Source: Chlamydomonas sphaeroides (lineage: Eukaryota > Chlorophyta > Chlorophyceae > Chlamydomonadales > Chlamydomonadaceae). Taken from it: 32,280 nucleotides of DNA. The first letter of the stretch is position 1. The number at the start of each line of letters is the position of its first letter. The stretch spans positions 6,317-38,596 of the forward strand of contig BDDC01000378.1 of NCBI GenBank assembly GCA_001662425.1, written 5' to 3'. The notes beneath the pieces were generated by a model. The model was not told where the DNA came from and did not search any database. It saw only the letters and a program-made list of their open reading frames with translations. Shown here piece after piece: positions 10,286 to 22,900 of the stretch. Position numbers and translations under genes: made by a program.

Positions 10286-12529
10286 ATTGCGCAGGCCCCC
10301 GGCTCGTAACTTGCAAGTTATTGCCTCAGGCCGCCGGGCCGCTGCGTGGCTGGGGGTGCCAGGCATCAGGCCGAGGTGCGGCGTGCCGCCAGCATCAGGG
10401 GGGCAGGGCGGACTCGGCAGCCATTGACGCAGCGGCGCATGCAGCTGGCAGGCGGGCCTCAGGGAGGGTATGCGGACTAGCGCCTGTGGCAGACAGGTAC
10501 TGGATGAGGCCTCTAGCGCAATCCAGCCATATTATAAACTAAAGCGAAGCCAAACTTGGAATATCTGTAAGCCATGTGCGGCTCCTTACACGGGCTCTGG
10601 TGACCAATCCAACCCTAGCAGCCAAGAGTACTACGCGGCCTGTGGCTGCAGCGCCGCACCCCTCGTGGACACTGTACGTAACCCTATTTACGCTTACTCT
10701 CGCGGGCATCAACGACTCCGCCTGAACCCCCACGTCGCGGCAACCAGCTGACGACCCACCACAATAAGAAGGCTGGCCAACACCAGAGGCCAGGCAAAGG
10801 CATACATTCCGCACCGCTTCGTGCTCGTCGCAACACGTGCTTTGATGGGGCTGCACTGCAGCTCTCTGACGTCGTGGTGTAGCGGCAACCGCACCGCTGC
10901 GTCGGAGGACACATGCAGAGCCCCTGGACAGAGCTGCCTGGGTGCTCACCTACCAACAGCATGCCCCCCAAACCCAACAGCAGGGGATAGCGGGTGAGCA
11001 GACAGGCAGGCGGCGTCCATTGCCACCGCACTGCAGAGCGCAGACCATTGCGTGGACACCCGGCTCGCGCCCTGGGCGTTTGCGCGCCTGCCGGCGCCGG
11101 GCATCGGCAGCCCCCAGGCCTTGCAACCTCCTGGCATTCTCAGCAATCACCTGCAACGTGCCCTTGGCAGCGCTGCCAACATCATTCCACAAGGCATACG
11201 CATTTGGGGTGGCTGGACGCCACCACTCACCCATTCGTCACAGCTCCTCGCGACCAGCGACCGCTGCGGTACGCCGCCGCCACAGCACCGCATGTGCCCC
11301 TGAGCGCCACCAGACCAGACAACCGCACATGCCCTTGCTTTGGACCGTCCCAACACAGCCAGCGGAAGGAGTTGCCAGGCACGTGCCACGCCGCCTTTCA
11401 ACAGCGGTTCAGGCAAGTGGTAAGCTGCTGCGCGATACCAGCCCACAGCCCCACGGTGCACCACCGCGGGCCGGCATGGCCGCGCGTGAGCGCAGCCGAA
11501 GACGGCGGAATGGACCAAACTATGAGTCATGCCGGCACATGGGTGCCCCCTGAAGAAAGAGCCGCATGACAGTCAGGAGGCGCCAGCTTCCTCGTCGCGC
11601 CCCCACACGCGCCACGCCACAGATTCTCAGGTCAAAGACTTTCTTGGCAATCCAATGACAGCTCACTGACACCGGCACGCACTCGCACTCAAGGCAACGT
11701 ATGAAAGGCTCGCTGCGTCGCGCCGTCGACCGGTTGCGGCAGGCTCGCGTGCTCTCCAGCCCCATCAACACAGCCCTCGCCAAATAACTTGCCCTTCTAG
11801 AGACGTACGGCAGCGGCGATCTACCCTCACGACATGAGGCCCGGCGGCCGCTCAGCCTCATGCACATGTCTCCAGAACCAAGATGTGGCCAAGATGTGAC
11901 CAAAATGTGGGCGGGCAGCCGCGTGGCTGGTAGCCCGAATAAGGCGAATGTTAAGGACACCGCCAGAGAAAGGCAAGGAGACCGCCAGAGAAGATACGCG
12001 TCGGCTCGAGCCCCATCGCAGGGGCGACAGCCGGCAACGCAGGCGGTTGTGTCATCAGCCAGGATACATCGCACGCATCGGGATGGCCCCAACACGCTTT
12101 CCTCAATCCGCCCCTACACGGTGCCTGTCCACGCCACCTCACCTGTCACACGTCCCCGCTACCTTTCGTTTGTGCACCTTCCTCGCCTCTGCTCCCAGAT
12201 GACTTCGCCCGGAAAAAAACGCAGCCGCGTCCGCAGCCGACTACATTTGCAGCCCTGCGCGCAATGCTTCTTCCGTACATACCAGCCGCCAACCAATACA
12301 CAGCCAATGCACTCATTCATTAACAACCGCTTGGAGCGGAAATCGGGGATCTTAACGTCGCTGACGGGCCCCAATAGCAAGCCAGCCCTGGTTCAGAGGC
12401 ACTGCAGTCATACGCGTGTGGCGTGCGTTAGCTTAAGCCCGCCTGATGCACGCATTCGGTGCAGCCGCGGCGCCGCTGCGAGGCGCCGGCTCAGCACCGC
12501 CCGCTGCGGCAACATGACGGTTGGCGCAG
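10286..12529. other. Spacer without a supportable gene
   Basis: Frames of 100-200 codons exist on both strands (for example 10942-11569 plus and 11520-12095 minus), but none shows a known domain, consistent splice structure or volvocine codon bias. A minus-strand TGTAA (TTACA on plus) at 10586-10590 could end a long 3' UTR of the gene at 12530-13700. An 11-bp unit (AGATGTGGCCA-like) is repeated three times at 11881-11913. Confidence 0.35.
11881..11913. repeat. Short 11-bp tandem repeat, 3 copies
   Basis: Units at 11881, 11892 and 11903 read AGATGTGGCCA, AGATGTGACCA and AAATGTGGGCG. The array is short and diverged, and no function is implied. Confidence 0.6.
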
Positions 12530-13700
12530 CTAGGCCTGCTTGGCGCGCTTGCGGTGCGGCAGCGGCGCGGCGGAGGCGGTGCTGAGCATGCCGCCGCAGG
12601 CGACGGCGGCGGCGCCGTCGGCGGCGCATGCGCCGCTGCCGGCGCCGTCGACGTCGTGAAAGAGGGCGGGGTGCGCGCGGCGCGCCGCCGCCAGCGCTGA
12701 TGCGGCGGCGACGCGGCGCGCCAGCCGAGCGGCTTCAACGTCCGAAGCCGAGCGGGCGAGGAGGCTGCGGGGCTGTGTTTGCGTGCCGCTTGCGGCGGGG
12801 AAGGCCGGCGCCGCGGCGGGTGCGGGAAAGGCCTCGAGCGGCGGCCGGCCAAGGGGGGATGCGCCGGAGCCTGGCGACCGGCGGAAACCGACGCGACGCG
12901 ACTGGGGGTCTTTGGGAGCCGACCAGGACGCGCAGCCGAGGCCGGCCGCGGGTTGCTGCAGCGGCGGCGCCGACGCGCGGAGCGAGCAAAGGAGCTCAAC
13001 GCCGCAGTCCTGGACGACGCTCGGCATCTTGAGCTCGCCAGTCGAGTAAACGGTTGTATGCTGCAGACAGGAAAGGGGGCAGTGGAAATGGCTGTCATAA
13101 TGTTGTAGGTAGGCTGCAAGGCGCAAAACAAGGGATGTAGATCTTGCTGGCCTATGTCCGCCGCGTTCGTTCAGCTGCCGCGATGGCATCCCCCGGTGGC
13201 GCCGACGCCTTAACAGGCTAGGTCAAGTTCCCAGCCTTTCTTAACAGCAACAGCAGACATGCCTGTAGCTGTGGAGCGCTTGGTGCAGTGGAGGCGGCGT
13301 TGGCGCTCTCCCTCTTCAGAGTCAGTCGCCCAAGCGCAGCTCGCCGCTCGCTCACAAGAGCGGCAAGCTCGATCTTCAGCTGATTCTCCCTGTTGTCTAG
13401 CATGGACTGCATGGCTCGGAGCTGGCCCTTCCGCAGCGAGGCCAGAGTACGTCTGTCGAAACTGCTTGGCATCACCGGCGTTGTTGTTGGGCCAATACTA
13501 GCGGCGATGGCAGCGTGCGCTATGTAACCTGAATCGGCCACAGCAGGTGCGCAGGGCAGAGACGTCTGCTTCTCCAGCGCGCGGGAAGACATCAGCTCCG
13601 CGGAGCAGCCGTCGCGCAGGCAGGCGTTCACGTTCATGTGGCGATAGGTGTCGCTGCTGGTGTCCGAGGTTGCGCTGCTGCCAGCACCAAAGACCATCAT
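12530..13700 (-). CDS. Probable two-exon gene, protein of unknown function with a coiled-coil-like segment
   Basis: I do not recognise the family. Two open stretches join in phase 0: 13700-13263 (146 codons) and 13060-12530 (177 codons with stop), giving about 322 aa. The N-terminal half has a charged helical segment (about 90-125, RKGQLRAMQSMLDNRENQLK) likely to form a coiled coil. The second exon starts HTTVYSTGELKMPSVVQDCG, then becomes Ala/Pro/Arg-rich and ends in a basic HRKRAKQA tail that could act as a nuclear signal. The acceptor CTGTCTGCAG is good. The best phase-matched donor is CAG followed by GCATGT, a GC-AG intron. An alternative is a poor GTGAGC donor near 13352, also phase 0. 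A TATATA box lies about 30 bp upstream of the chosen ATG pair. The frame also stays open to an ATG at 13802. Confidence rests on structure, not homology. Confidence 0.45.
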
Positions 13701-13727
13701 AAAATCCAGCGTAGTGTCGGCCGTGTG

Positions 13728-13735
13728 TATATAAG
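13728..13735 (-). promoter_or_regulatory. TATA box candidate for the 12530-13700 gene
   Basis: The minus strand reads CTTATATACACA here, about 30 bp before the first in-frame ATG at 13700. This would leave almost no 5' UTR if that ATG is used. The next in-frame ATG, at 13637, would give a more usual leader. Confidence 0.4.
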
Positions 13736-13736
13736 T

Positions 13737-15316
13737 GAGTATGTAAGCATATGTAAACGAAGGTAAGCACGAGAAGCGTTTGTGATGTTTTCGCTGCTGC
13801 ATTTATGACATATTAGGCTGACCCAGGTAAAAGTGCGGCCGGTGGGTCGCTCTTCACCAGCGAGGCCGATAAAAATGAACATACATGCACACACGGCTAG
13901 AACCACAGGCCTCGTTCCCCATGATAGCCGCGCTGTTCGTCCCCCCGGACGCCGCACTTCCGGCATTTGGATGGTCGCTGCATACAACAGTCTAGGTTGC
14001 TGGAATCCGTTTGCAAAGGAAGTTGCACTGGAGCTCGGCGTTGTAACCAGCGAAGGGTGTAACGTGTATTGCTCGTCCGGAATAAGTCATATTGCCGGCC
14101 TTGTAACGCGGAGCCTTGCGGTGTTCACTGGGTCAGAGCGGCAATATGATTCAAGGTGCACGTGTCGTTTGCACGAGTTCGCCGGGGTACTAGACCCGCG
14201 GCCGATTTTCGTGGGCCGACGTCTCGCCAAGCGCACGTTGAACTCATGCGTGCCACTGCGCACTGAAGTTGGATTCGAATGACATACTTGCACTCGATGC
14301 TGCGCGGCCCCCCCTCCTCCCCCACTACCCTCCCAGTGGCTGAACCTCTGCCGCCGCCAGGAGGCGAAGGCATGGGGCTTCGCCCCCGTGGCGCGGTACA
14401 GTGTCCAGCTTAGCACGTGCCACGTCCTCCACCGCAGACAAGTCCACCCCACCCGCCGTACATGCAACCAGGTACCCTGTGGCGACCATGTCCAGGTGTC
14501 GTGTCCTCCCGCCCTGCGCCTACGGCTCCCGCTTTGCGCCTACGCGTGAATGCACCTGCGGCCGCTGCGGTTCTCCCTCGTATCCCCCCTCTGACATCGC
14601 AGGGAGGTCTCGACGTTGCCTCGCTTACGCAGGTTCACATGGACTGTAACACGACCGTGTGTTGGCGTGGCTGCAGTTCAGTCATGCGAGCCCGAACTCT
14701 CGGGTCCTTTTGAGGCACGAACGGCAGACATGGTAATGCGTAGCTGCCCGTAGCAGCTGCCTGGCGCAAATCTGCCGCAGAGCGCCCCGAGCGCTCTGCT
14801 GCTTCTCACTCGGTCCCGGCCTCGGGGAGGCACTCGGGCAAACCATGAGCGCATGGGGTCTGTTGAGGCCCAAGGGCGCAGTGCGCAGTGGGCCAGCCGC
14901 CCGCGGAAAGTTATAGGTTAATACAAAACCGAAGTAAACATATGGGCCACGGCGGGGCAAAGCGGCCTGCGTGTCGCAAGTCAGGGGGCGGGCTTCCAGG
15001 TGTACATGCTCCGTGTCCGGCCACCCGCGTCAAGTATGGTGTCACGACACGGGCGTAGATAGACATCTGGTGTCACGACAGGGGCGTCTAGGCTACTGTC
15101 GCCCGCCGATACCAGCCCATCCAGACACAGGCTTGCTCCAGTCGGTTGTAAACACGCGGGGTGACATTGTGACTTGATACGAGCGTGTAAGCATGGTCGA
15201 TGTCGGTCATGCACATTGGAACCCCAATCACAGTCATTCTGCGCTGGATGGGCCCATGGCTACCTGCGGCGGCCACGCACCGTGACGCGCGCTACATGTC
15301 ATACATGCGCGTGCAA
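13737..15316. other. Spacer without a supportable gene
   Basis: Mixed-composition DNA with TGTAA motifs on the plus strand at about 14042, 14058 and 14102, a pyrimidine-rich run at 14304-14335, and a 7-bp hairpin GGCGAAG...CTTCGCC at about 14361-14383. Two copies of a 31-bp unit beginning TGGTGTCACGACA start at 15037 and 15068. No frame has recognisable protein features. Confidence 0.35.
15037..15090. repeat. 31-bp direct repeat, about 1.7 copies
   Basis: TGGTGTCACGACACGGGCGT at 15037 recurs at 15068 with about one mismatch over the first 20 bases. Confidence 0.7.
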
Positions 15317-15450
15317 GCATCCAGATGAGAGCATCCAGATGAGAGCATCCAGACGAGAGCATCCAGACGAGAGCATCCAGATGAGAGCATCCAGATGAGA
15401 GCATCCAGATGAGAGCATCCAGATGAGAGCATCCAGATAAGAGCATCCAG
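15317..15450. repeat. 14-bp minisatellite, about 9.6 copies
   Basis: The unit GCATCCAGATGAGA is tandemly repeated with exact 14-bp spacing from 15317 to 15450. Copies 3 and 4 have GACGAGA, copy 9 has GATAAGA, and the last copy is truncated at GCATCCAG. There are no spacers, so it is not a CRISPR array. The unit is not a multiple of three, and the open frames across it on the minus strand are a by-product of the repeat. Confidence 0.95.
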
Positions 15451-16935
15451 GTACCAGCCGGCAAGCGGCAGCGCCCCGGCCTGGGCGGCGGCGAGCATGC
15501 GTGGGCGCCGCCGTCCGCCCGCAACACATGCATGGGGTTTGGCTTCATTATTTTTCATGGAGTGCCCAGCGGAGCTAGAGGGCGGACTAACCCACTCGCG
15601 TGGTACGTGGCGCCGGGGTCTCAAGCAAGCATCCTGGCGCTTTTGGTGCGCTGCGCGGTGTAGAAGCTCTCGAAACGTAAGGAGCTGCTGGCTGTGTGTG
15701 ACGCTGCTGGAGCTGAACCCATGGACGCCCGCTAACCGGTCGGGTTGCTGAGCACCTGGGGTGCCAGAGCGGTTGTTGCAAGGTGGTCTCTGTTCCTCTC
15801 CTGGCATCCTTCTGGTTGTAATTGGAAACCCATGGATAGCGTGCGCTTCAACGTGGGCTCGTCCGGCTTGGTAAGTTGGATGCTGCCGACGCAACCCGCA
15901 AGGTAAGCTGCTGTGCTGTGCAGGCCAGGACTTGCAGGAGGATGCGTCCTGAGCACGTGCTCCTCATCCATCCGCTGCCGACGCGATGCCCTCGCAGCAT
16001 CTACCACGCACGCCTCCATAGCACCACGCGGCGGACATCTCTGTCTTGGTCGGACCGCGTTACACCCCAGCCCCTCGCCCAAGCAACGACGCGGCGCTGC
16101 TGCTGCAAGCTCGACAAGTACTGGATCCAGCCAAGCCACCAGCGTGGGTTGGCCAGCACATCCGCGCGCCTCGCACACCGCAGGTTCTGGACTTTCTCTG
16201 TTTTGGAAACGACGCAACGCCGGCTCGCGTCATGCCGCACGTAACAGTACCGAGCACCCGGCTGCCGGCCTCAAGGCCCTCCCCTGACCCCGCGCGGTGT
16301 GCCGCTGGCCGCCAGCCAGATAGCATGCGGCGCTGCGATCACTGCCCCGGTGCTAGCCTCCGCACGCCAGCAGCCGACCCGCTGGGCCGGCCACGCCGCC
16401 GCATCGAGACGGCCCCTCGATCCCATGGTCTCACGACCCCCCATCCAACCCGACCACCCACCTGCCCGCTCCGGTCCCCCCGTCCTCCATCTGCCCGGCC
16501 GGCAGCCGGTCACCATTCCCCCGCCCGGCAAGAACACCACCGGTGCCTCGCCCGCCCTTTCGCCCCTCCCCGCCCCCACGCCCCCAAATCAAAATCCGCG
16601 CGGTCAGGAGCGGGTTGTCCTGCGCGGTCCGCGCAGGCCCGGGCTCATCCCCACGAGCCCTCATCCCCCGCCCACACGGCTAAGCGCGGCGCCTCACCGC
16701 ATGCTGTTGCCCATGGGTCGGCTGCTCAACACCCAGCGACCTGCTCCCAAACATAGCAGATCCCTGCCCCCTCCCCCACTCGTAGTCGTCGAGTCGGTAA
16801 CAGCCTTGGATCACAGTGTCGCTGCGCCGCAGCCACACCGCTGCCGTGGCTGCTCCGCCGCCACCCGAGCTGCGCCCGCCGTGAGTCTGCCGTACTAGTC
16901 GCGTACGACAGCGTACTGCGTACGACAGCGGCCGC
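15451..16935 (-). other. Probable 3' UTR of the ThrRS gene plus spacer
   Basis: Downstream of the ThrRS stop codon (minus strand), the first TGTAA (TTACA on plus) is at 16060-16064, about 0.87 kb away. Plus-strand frames here (15913-16287 and 16046-16756) show no recognised motif. An ATG at 15832 followed by a GTAAGT donor at 15871 looks like a first exon but leads to no convincing protein. Confidence 0.35.
16060..16064 (-). terminator. Candidate poly(A) signal TGTAA for the ThrRS gene
   Basis: First minus-strand TGTAA after the ThrRS stop at 16938-16936. Confidence 0.4.
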
Positions 16936-19900
16936 TCAGAACTTGCCCTTGGTGGCGTTGGCGGTGATGATGCGGCCGATGACGTCCTGTGCGGGGGAGA
17001 GCGAGGGAAAAAGTTGCGGTAGGCGGAATTTAAGCGCGGGGTTGTTCACACCAGAAGAGTGCTGAGGGCCAATCGGTTGCGCTGCGAGGCGCGACTGCAA
17101 GTCGCAGTGGCGGCCGCGTGTGAGTCAGCGCGCCTGTGCCGCTGCGCCCTGCCGATGGTGCCACGGCGGATGCCGAAGGCCGGCGCTGGCGCTTGTTCGG
17201 GCGCTGCGCGGGACAGCTGCGCCGCGTGCTCCGCTCGCTCCGGCAAGGCGCGCCCGGGTGCATGCTGGCGTTGGGGCCGCACGCCGCGGCTTCGTGCACA
17301 CCGCGGCACGAGGCACCACAGGCAGCACCACAGCACCTACATTAAGCGGTGTTGGGTAATACACACATCTGCATCTACACATGCTCGCGCACCTGCACCG
17401 GCATGGAGCCCAGCTCCGTGCCGCCGTAGAGGCGCACGCTGAGCGAGCCCGACTCCGCCTCCTTGTTGCCCACCACGCAGATGACGGGCGTCTTGGCCTT
17501 CTCCGCGTTGCTGCAGGCGACGCGAGGAAGCGAGGTAGGCAGGGGGGAGAGCGGGGCCGGCAGGGGGAGTGAGGCGGGGTCACACGGCCACGGCAACAGA
17601 GCGCGCGCGCCGAGTAGAGATAGCCGACGCCCATTGACGAGTTGCAAACCACCGCGCGGCATCGCACGGCGTACGGATCATGTGCTGAGCGCACGTGCGG
17701 CAGTGCGGCTGCACCCACCGGATGAGCTTGGCGATGGAGGCCTGCCCCACAACCTCGGCCCGGATGCCCGCCTTCTTCATGTCCGCCGCCACCTTGGCCG
17801 CATACTCGGTCAGCGTGTCGTTGACCGTGAGCAGCCGCACCTGCAGTACAGTGCGGGACGTACGGGGCATTTGTAATGTACGGCAGATGTACGGCAGCAC
17901 GGTGGCGGCGCGATATGGTGCGATAGGCGCACGGTGGCAGCACGCAACGGCGGCCAGGGGACACGCTACGGCAGCGCCGGAAAAGCAAGAAAGCACCCCG
18001 CCCAAGCGGAGTGTTGCCAGGGGTTACGCCCAAACCATCGCGTGGCGTTTGTGCCCAACCCCACACGCACGCAGTCCGCTGCCCGCTGTCCCGCCCGTTT
18101 GTGCTAGCTCCCACACATGAGCAGCTGGCTACCCTTTTCAACGCCCCCCGGCGCTTCCCAAACACCACACACTAACCTGCACGGGCGCCAGCCACAGCGG
18201 GAACGCGCCCATGTAGTTTTCAATGAGGATGCCGAAGAAGCGCTCCAGCGAGCCGAAGATGGCGCGGTGGATCATAATGGGCCGCTGCCGGCCGGCGGTG
18301 GCGTCGTGGTACACCATGTCGAACCTGGGGAGCGGGAGGAAAGGGGAGGGGCGAGGGACGTGTGGGGCGTTGTGATGCGTAGTGGGAGGCGTGGACCCTT
18401 GTGGGCATCGCTGCGCGCGGCGCACGGCGCTGCTGCCTGACAGCTCCACCAGGGGGCCGCACAGGTCGCCGGCACACAGGTCGCTCGCGCGCAAGCCCAC
18501 CGCCGCACCGCTCGGGCAGGTTGAAGTCGAGCTGGATGGTGGAGCACTGCCACTTGCGGCCAATGGCGTCGCGGATCTTGATGTCGATCTTGGGACCGTA
18601 GAACGCGCCGCCGCCCACGTCGGTCTGGCAGCAGGGGAGGGGCAGCATACGCGCGCGCACCCACAGTCGAGAAGCGCCCGGGTTGCGCCCGCGGTGTGCA
18701 GCGTACCGGGGAGCAGCTGCCGCCAGCGCGGGTTTGAGCGGGGCGCGGGGCGGGCGCGAGGCCGAAGCTCGGCGGGAAGCTACGCGGGCGCCCCACGCCG
18801 CATGCGCACTGCCTCGGCCGCCGCACCTGGTACGACCAGCCCTTCTCGTTGAGCGCCTCCACCAGCGCCGCCTCGGCCGTGGACCAGATGGCGTCGTCGC
18901 CCACGGACTTCTCGGGCCGCGTGGACAGGTTGATCTGGCAGGGAGAGCAGGGAGGGCAGGGAAGGCAGGTGGCACGGCAGCGCGGGTGGGCGGGATGATC
19001 GGCAGTGGCGGGGACGGGTCGGGCGGCAGCGCAGGCGAGCCATGGTGGGACGGTGAATGGAGGAGCGGTGCCAGCATGACCGGCCACCGCAGGGCGAGCG
19101 CATGAAGCTGATTGGCGCATAACCCGGCTTGCGCACAGCCACACACCCTCACTGCGGTGCTACACCCCGGCTTGTGCACACGCTTCCTGCGGCGCTCACC
19201 TCGTAGTCGCGGAAGCCGAAGGTGCCCAGCGTCTCCTCTACCAGGTCCAGCACGCCCTTGATCTCCGACGTGATCTGCGCGGCGCCGTACAGCGGTTGGC
19301 GTTTGGTTAAGTTGTACAGCGATTGGCGGCTGGTTGAGCCATACAGCGGTTAGCGGTTGATCAGGCCGCGGCACGAGCGGCGGTTGTCGGGACATGCAAT
19401 GGCACGTGCGTCGCATATGGCGCAGCGGCTTCCCCAACACAGCAGCCAGCCCGTCAGTCGTGCCCGCTGCGGCCCCGCGCACCTGGTGCGGCAGGCAGAA
19501 GATGTGCGCGTCGTCCTGCGTGAAGCCGCGCACCCGGAACAGCCCGTGCATGGTACCAGACCGCTCGTAGCTGGGGGAGGGGTGCGTGAGAGGGGGCAGA
19601 GGGTAATGCGTGGGTTGCTGGGAGTGTTTTTTGACGCGTGTGCGGGAGGTGGGTGCCGGGGAGCATGCGTGGGAGTGCACGATTTAAGCAACCGCGTGCA
19701 AAGTCGCAAGAGCGCAGGCCGCGCGTCCCTTGTGAGCCGCAGCCTCGCCGGCGCACGGTGTCCAGCAACACGGCATCGAGAGGAACATGCCGTGGAATGG
19801 TGCTAGACAGTGGCTCGCATCGAGCCATGGTTCGACACGCCTTGTCCAGCCTCACCGGTACACGGTGCCCAGCTCAGCCAGGCGCAGCGGCAGGTCGCGG

Positions 19901-22900
19901 TACGAGTAGTAGCCGTCCTGAGGGGGCGGACGAGCCGCAGGCGGAGCGCATATGCAGCCTTAGCGACGGCTACGTTGCTGTTGCGGCACGGCCGGCCGCG
20001 GCCGAGCAGCAGTACGCTAGCCCATACGCCATGGGCCCCGGCGGGCAGCGCCACGACGCATGGCCGGCAGGGCTCTCGGGTTGGGTGCAGTCTGAGGCGT
20101 GCACGCCCCAACATCAACAGCGCCGTGCACAGTGCACGTGCATGCGCCCTTCGACGCATGCCCCACGGTGCGGCACCGAGGCCTGCCGCAAGGGTTGACC
20201 CGGGCCCAAACCCCAGCCTCTCGCCCAACTCCTTCCGAGCCGCGCGCCGCACCTTGTACACGGAGATGTGGAAGGGGCAGTTCATGGGCCGCAGCTGGTA
20301 CGACTCCTCCTCCACCTGCACGTGTACGGCACGGTACGGCACAGCGCGGCGGTGACGGGGCAGTCCGTACGGCATCCAGGCGGCCGGCCAGTGATGCAAG
20401 CGCAGAGCGTGGGCGCCGCCCTCGTATCTTCACGCTACGTCGAGAGCGTGCATACGAAACAACAACAGAGTACAGTCGGCACGTCGGAAGCGTCGACCAT
20501 GAGGCATGAGGGCTGGGATGTGGGCGCCATGAGCTGCACACGGCCGGGGCCAGCGGGCTAACCAGCCCCGCCCCGCCCCGCTCCGCCCGGCGCCGCGGCA
20601 TCCCGAGCCCCCTTGCACGAGGCAGAACAGGAACCACCCATGGCCGCGGCCGCCGTACGGTATCACTGCGCCGTACCTTCATCTGCTCGTACATGTTCTC
20701 GCGGTAGAAGTCCAGGTGGCCGGACGTCTTCCACAGGTCCGCCTGCGGGGCCCGGGGGGCACGGTGTAGGCGCGTACGGTCAGGCCCGTCAGGTACGGCG
20801 GAGGGCGGGCGCGTGCAGCCGCGCGTTGCCGTCCGGCGGTGACAACACAGCAGCACATGAGCGCTTCGTGCGCCAAGACAGCGCACACTGCCGGCATCGC
20901 ACCCCAGCGATGTGCGGCGTGGTGCGGGCAGGGACCAGCACGGCAGCTTGGCAGCATGCGGCACCGCGCTGGCCGGCACGCTTGGCGGCGCACCTTGGCG
21001 ATGTGCGGCGAGTAGACGAGCTGGTAGCCGCGCTGCAGGTGCAGGTCCTTCCAGAAGGTCTCAATCAGGTGCCGCACCATGGCGCCCGATGGGTGCCAGT
21101 ACACCAGGCCGCCGCCTGCAGGTGGGCCGGAAGTGGGCGAGGTCAAGGCAGGTGTAGCACGGACGATACGTAGATATGAGCTGTTGCTTTGCATTCACAG
21201 CGAGCGGGCAACGCATGGGAGGTGGGGCAGGGTGCCAGCACGCCAGGCCGCGTGAGGTGTCACAGACGCGCGGCAGGCTCGGGAGCTCGAGTAGAAAGGC
21301 GCTGCGCAGCAGCCTCACCGCTTGACTCCTGGATGCTGAACAGGTTGAGCTCGGCGCCCAGCTTGCGGTGGTCGCGCTTGGCCGCCTCCTCCTGCGCCCA
21401 GCAGCCGGCGGCACATGTGTCAGAGCTGCACACTTTGGAGACTGACGGTTGTCACCGGCATCATGTGTACGACTGCTGCTCGGTGCTGCATCACGCGATG
21501 CGTGCGAGGCTGTACGACACGCGCATATCTCGCATCGCCCTTGGTAAAGCGCGCATCGCGGCCCTCTCAGCCCCACCTTGAGCGCCTTGTACGCCGCCAG
21601 CTGCGCGCCGCTCTCCCAGGCAGTGCCGTACACGCGGGTCAGCATGGCGTTCTTCTCATCGCCGCGCCAGTAGGCACCTGCGGCCAGGCGTTGGCGCGGC
21701 GCCGGCACGCTGGGAGTTGCCAGGTGCGCATGCAGGGCATCGTGTGCAGGCGCACGAGCGGCGGCAGGCGAGCACCAGCCCTGCCCGCTCGCCACGTCAC
21801 GGCCACGCCGCAATGAACACAAACCTGCACGCTTTTCCCAACAGCAATGCCATCAGGCTCCACGCCGTCCATAATCATGTCCCAATGAAGCACCTAGTCA
21901 TAACATCTCCCCTGTGATGCGCCCAGTCATGACATCAAAACAGTGACGAACGACGCCTGCCCGTACCCGCGATGCTCTCCAGCTCAACGGCGTCCGGGTC
22001 GATGTCGCCCGTCCGCTCCACGTGCGGCCCCGCGCACAGGTCCCACCACGGCCGCAGCCCCTTGCCGCCCGCCTTGGCCTCGGCCGCGCCGGAGGCGGAG
22101 GCGGCGTCGTCGGCACCGGCAGCCGCCGGCGCGGCGGCGTCGGCGGCGGGCGCCGGGTCGCCGATGTGGTAGATGGTGATGGGGGCATTGGCGTCGCGCT
22201 GCGGGGCAGGTCAAGGCAACCCCCACGTGGTCGTGCACTGCAGACCGCCACCATCCTGCCCAACGTAGACCGCTGGGACACGAGTCCGACCTGCGTCAGC
22301 GCTGATGGCGAGCGATGACATGGCGGCCAGCGCCCCAACGTGTAGAGTGCAACGCCAAAAGCCATGACGCCCAGCGCTATGCTGAGCCTCACCGCTAGAA
22401 TGCCCTGCAGGATCTCCAGCTTGTACGGCTCGCCGGCCGCCCGGATGCGCGCCTCCGCCTCGGCAGCCGTCACCTGGTGCGGTAGGGCGCAGGGTCAGCG
22501 GGAGCGGGGCATCATGAGGAGCCTCTGGAATTCGGCTGGCCCTGGCGTCTGCGCAGCGCTTCGCCGCCAGGCCTCGCCGCCAACAAGCGCTCCGTGCACG
22601 TGCGCCCCTCCTACGCCCCTCCTACGCCCCTCCTTCACCCCTGGCTGGCTGCCGTATGCGTCAGCGGCGTGCGTGCACGTGGGGGCGCGCCGGCCTGCAG
22701 GCGGCCGGCACCCGGCGCAGGCCGCTCACCTCCTCGCGCACAAACGGCAGGTTGGCCTTCATGATCTTGGCCATCTCCTTCTTGATCTTCTTGAGGTCCT
22801 TGTCGGTGATGGGGCTGTCGGCGGGCCAGGCAAAGTCGTAGAAGAAGCCGCGCTCCGTCCAGGGGCCGACCGTCACCTGCGTGCGAGGCGGGTGGGGCAA

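Noticed and set aside
10942..11569. Overlapping plus-strand frames of about 190-200 codons
   Set aside because: Two different frames are equally open, both Arg/Pro/His-rich and without motifs, so neither can be preferred as coding.
14262..14290. GGATTCGAATGAC resembling a tRNA T-loop
   Set aside because: No acceptor stem, anticodon stem or D-loop can be folded around it.
15317..15450. Possible CRISPR array
   Set aside because: The 14-bp units are strictly tandem with no spacers, and the host is a eukaryote.
15292..15894. Long minus-strand frame with a repeated LDALIWMLSSGCSH-type motif
   Set aside because: It is a direct translation of the 14-bp minisatellite. The same array is open in more than one frame, and no splice or start context supports it.
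15832..16287. Possible plus-strand gene starting MDSVRFNVGSSGL with a GTAAGT donor and a continuing frame to 16287
   Set aside because: The following block is open in three frames with no domain, and it overlaps the expected 3' UTR of the ThrRS gene.
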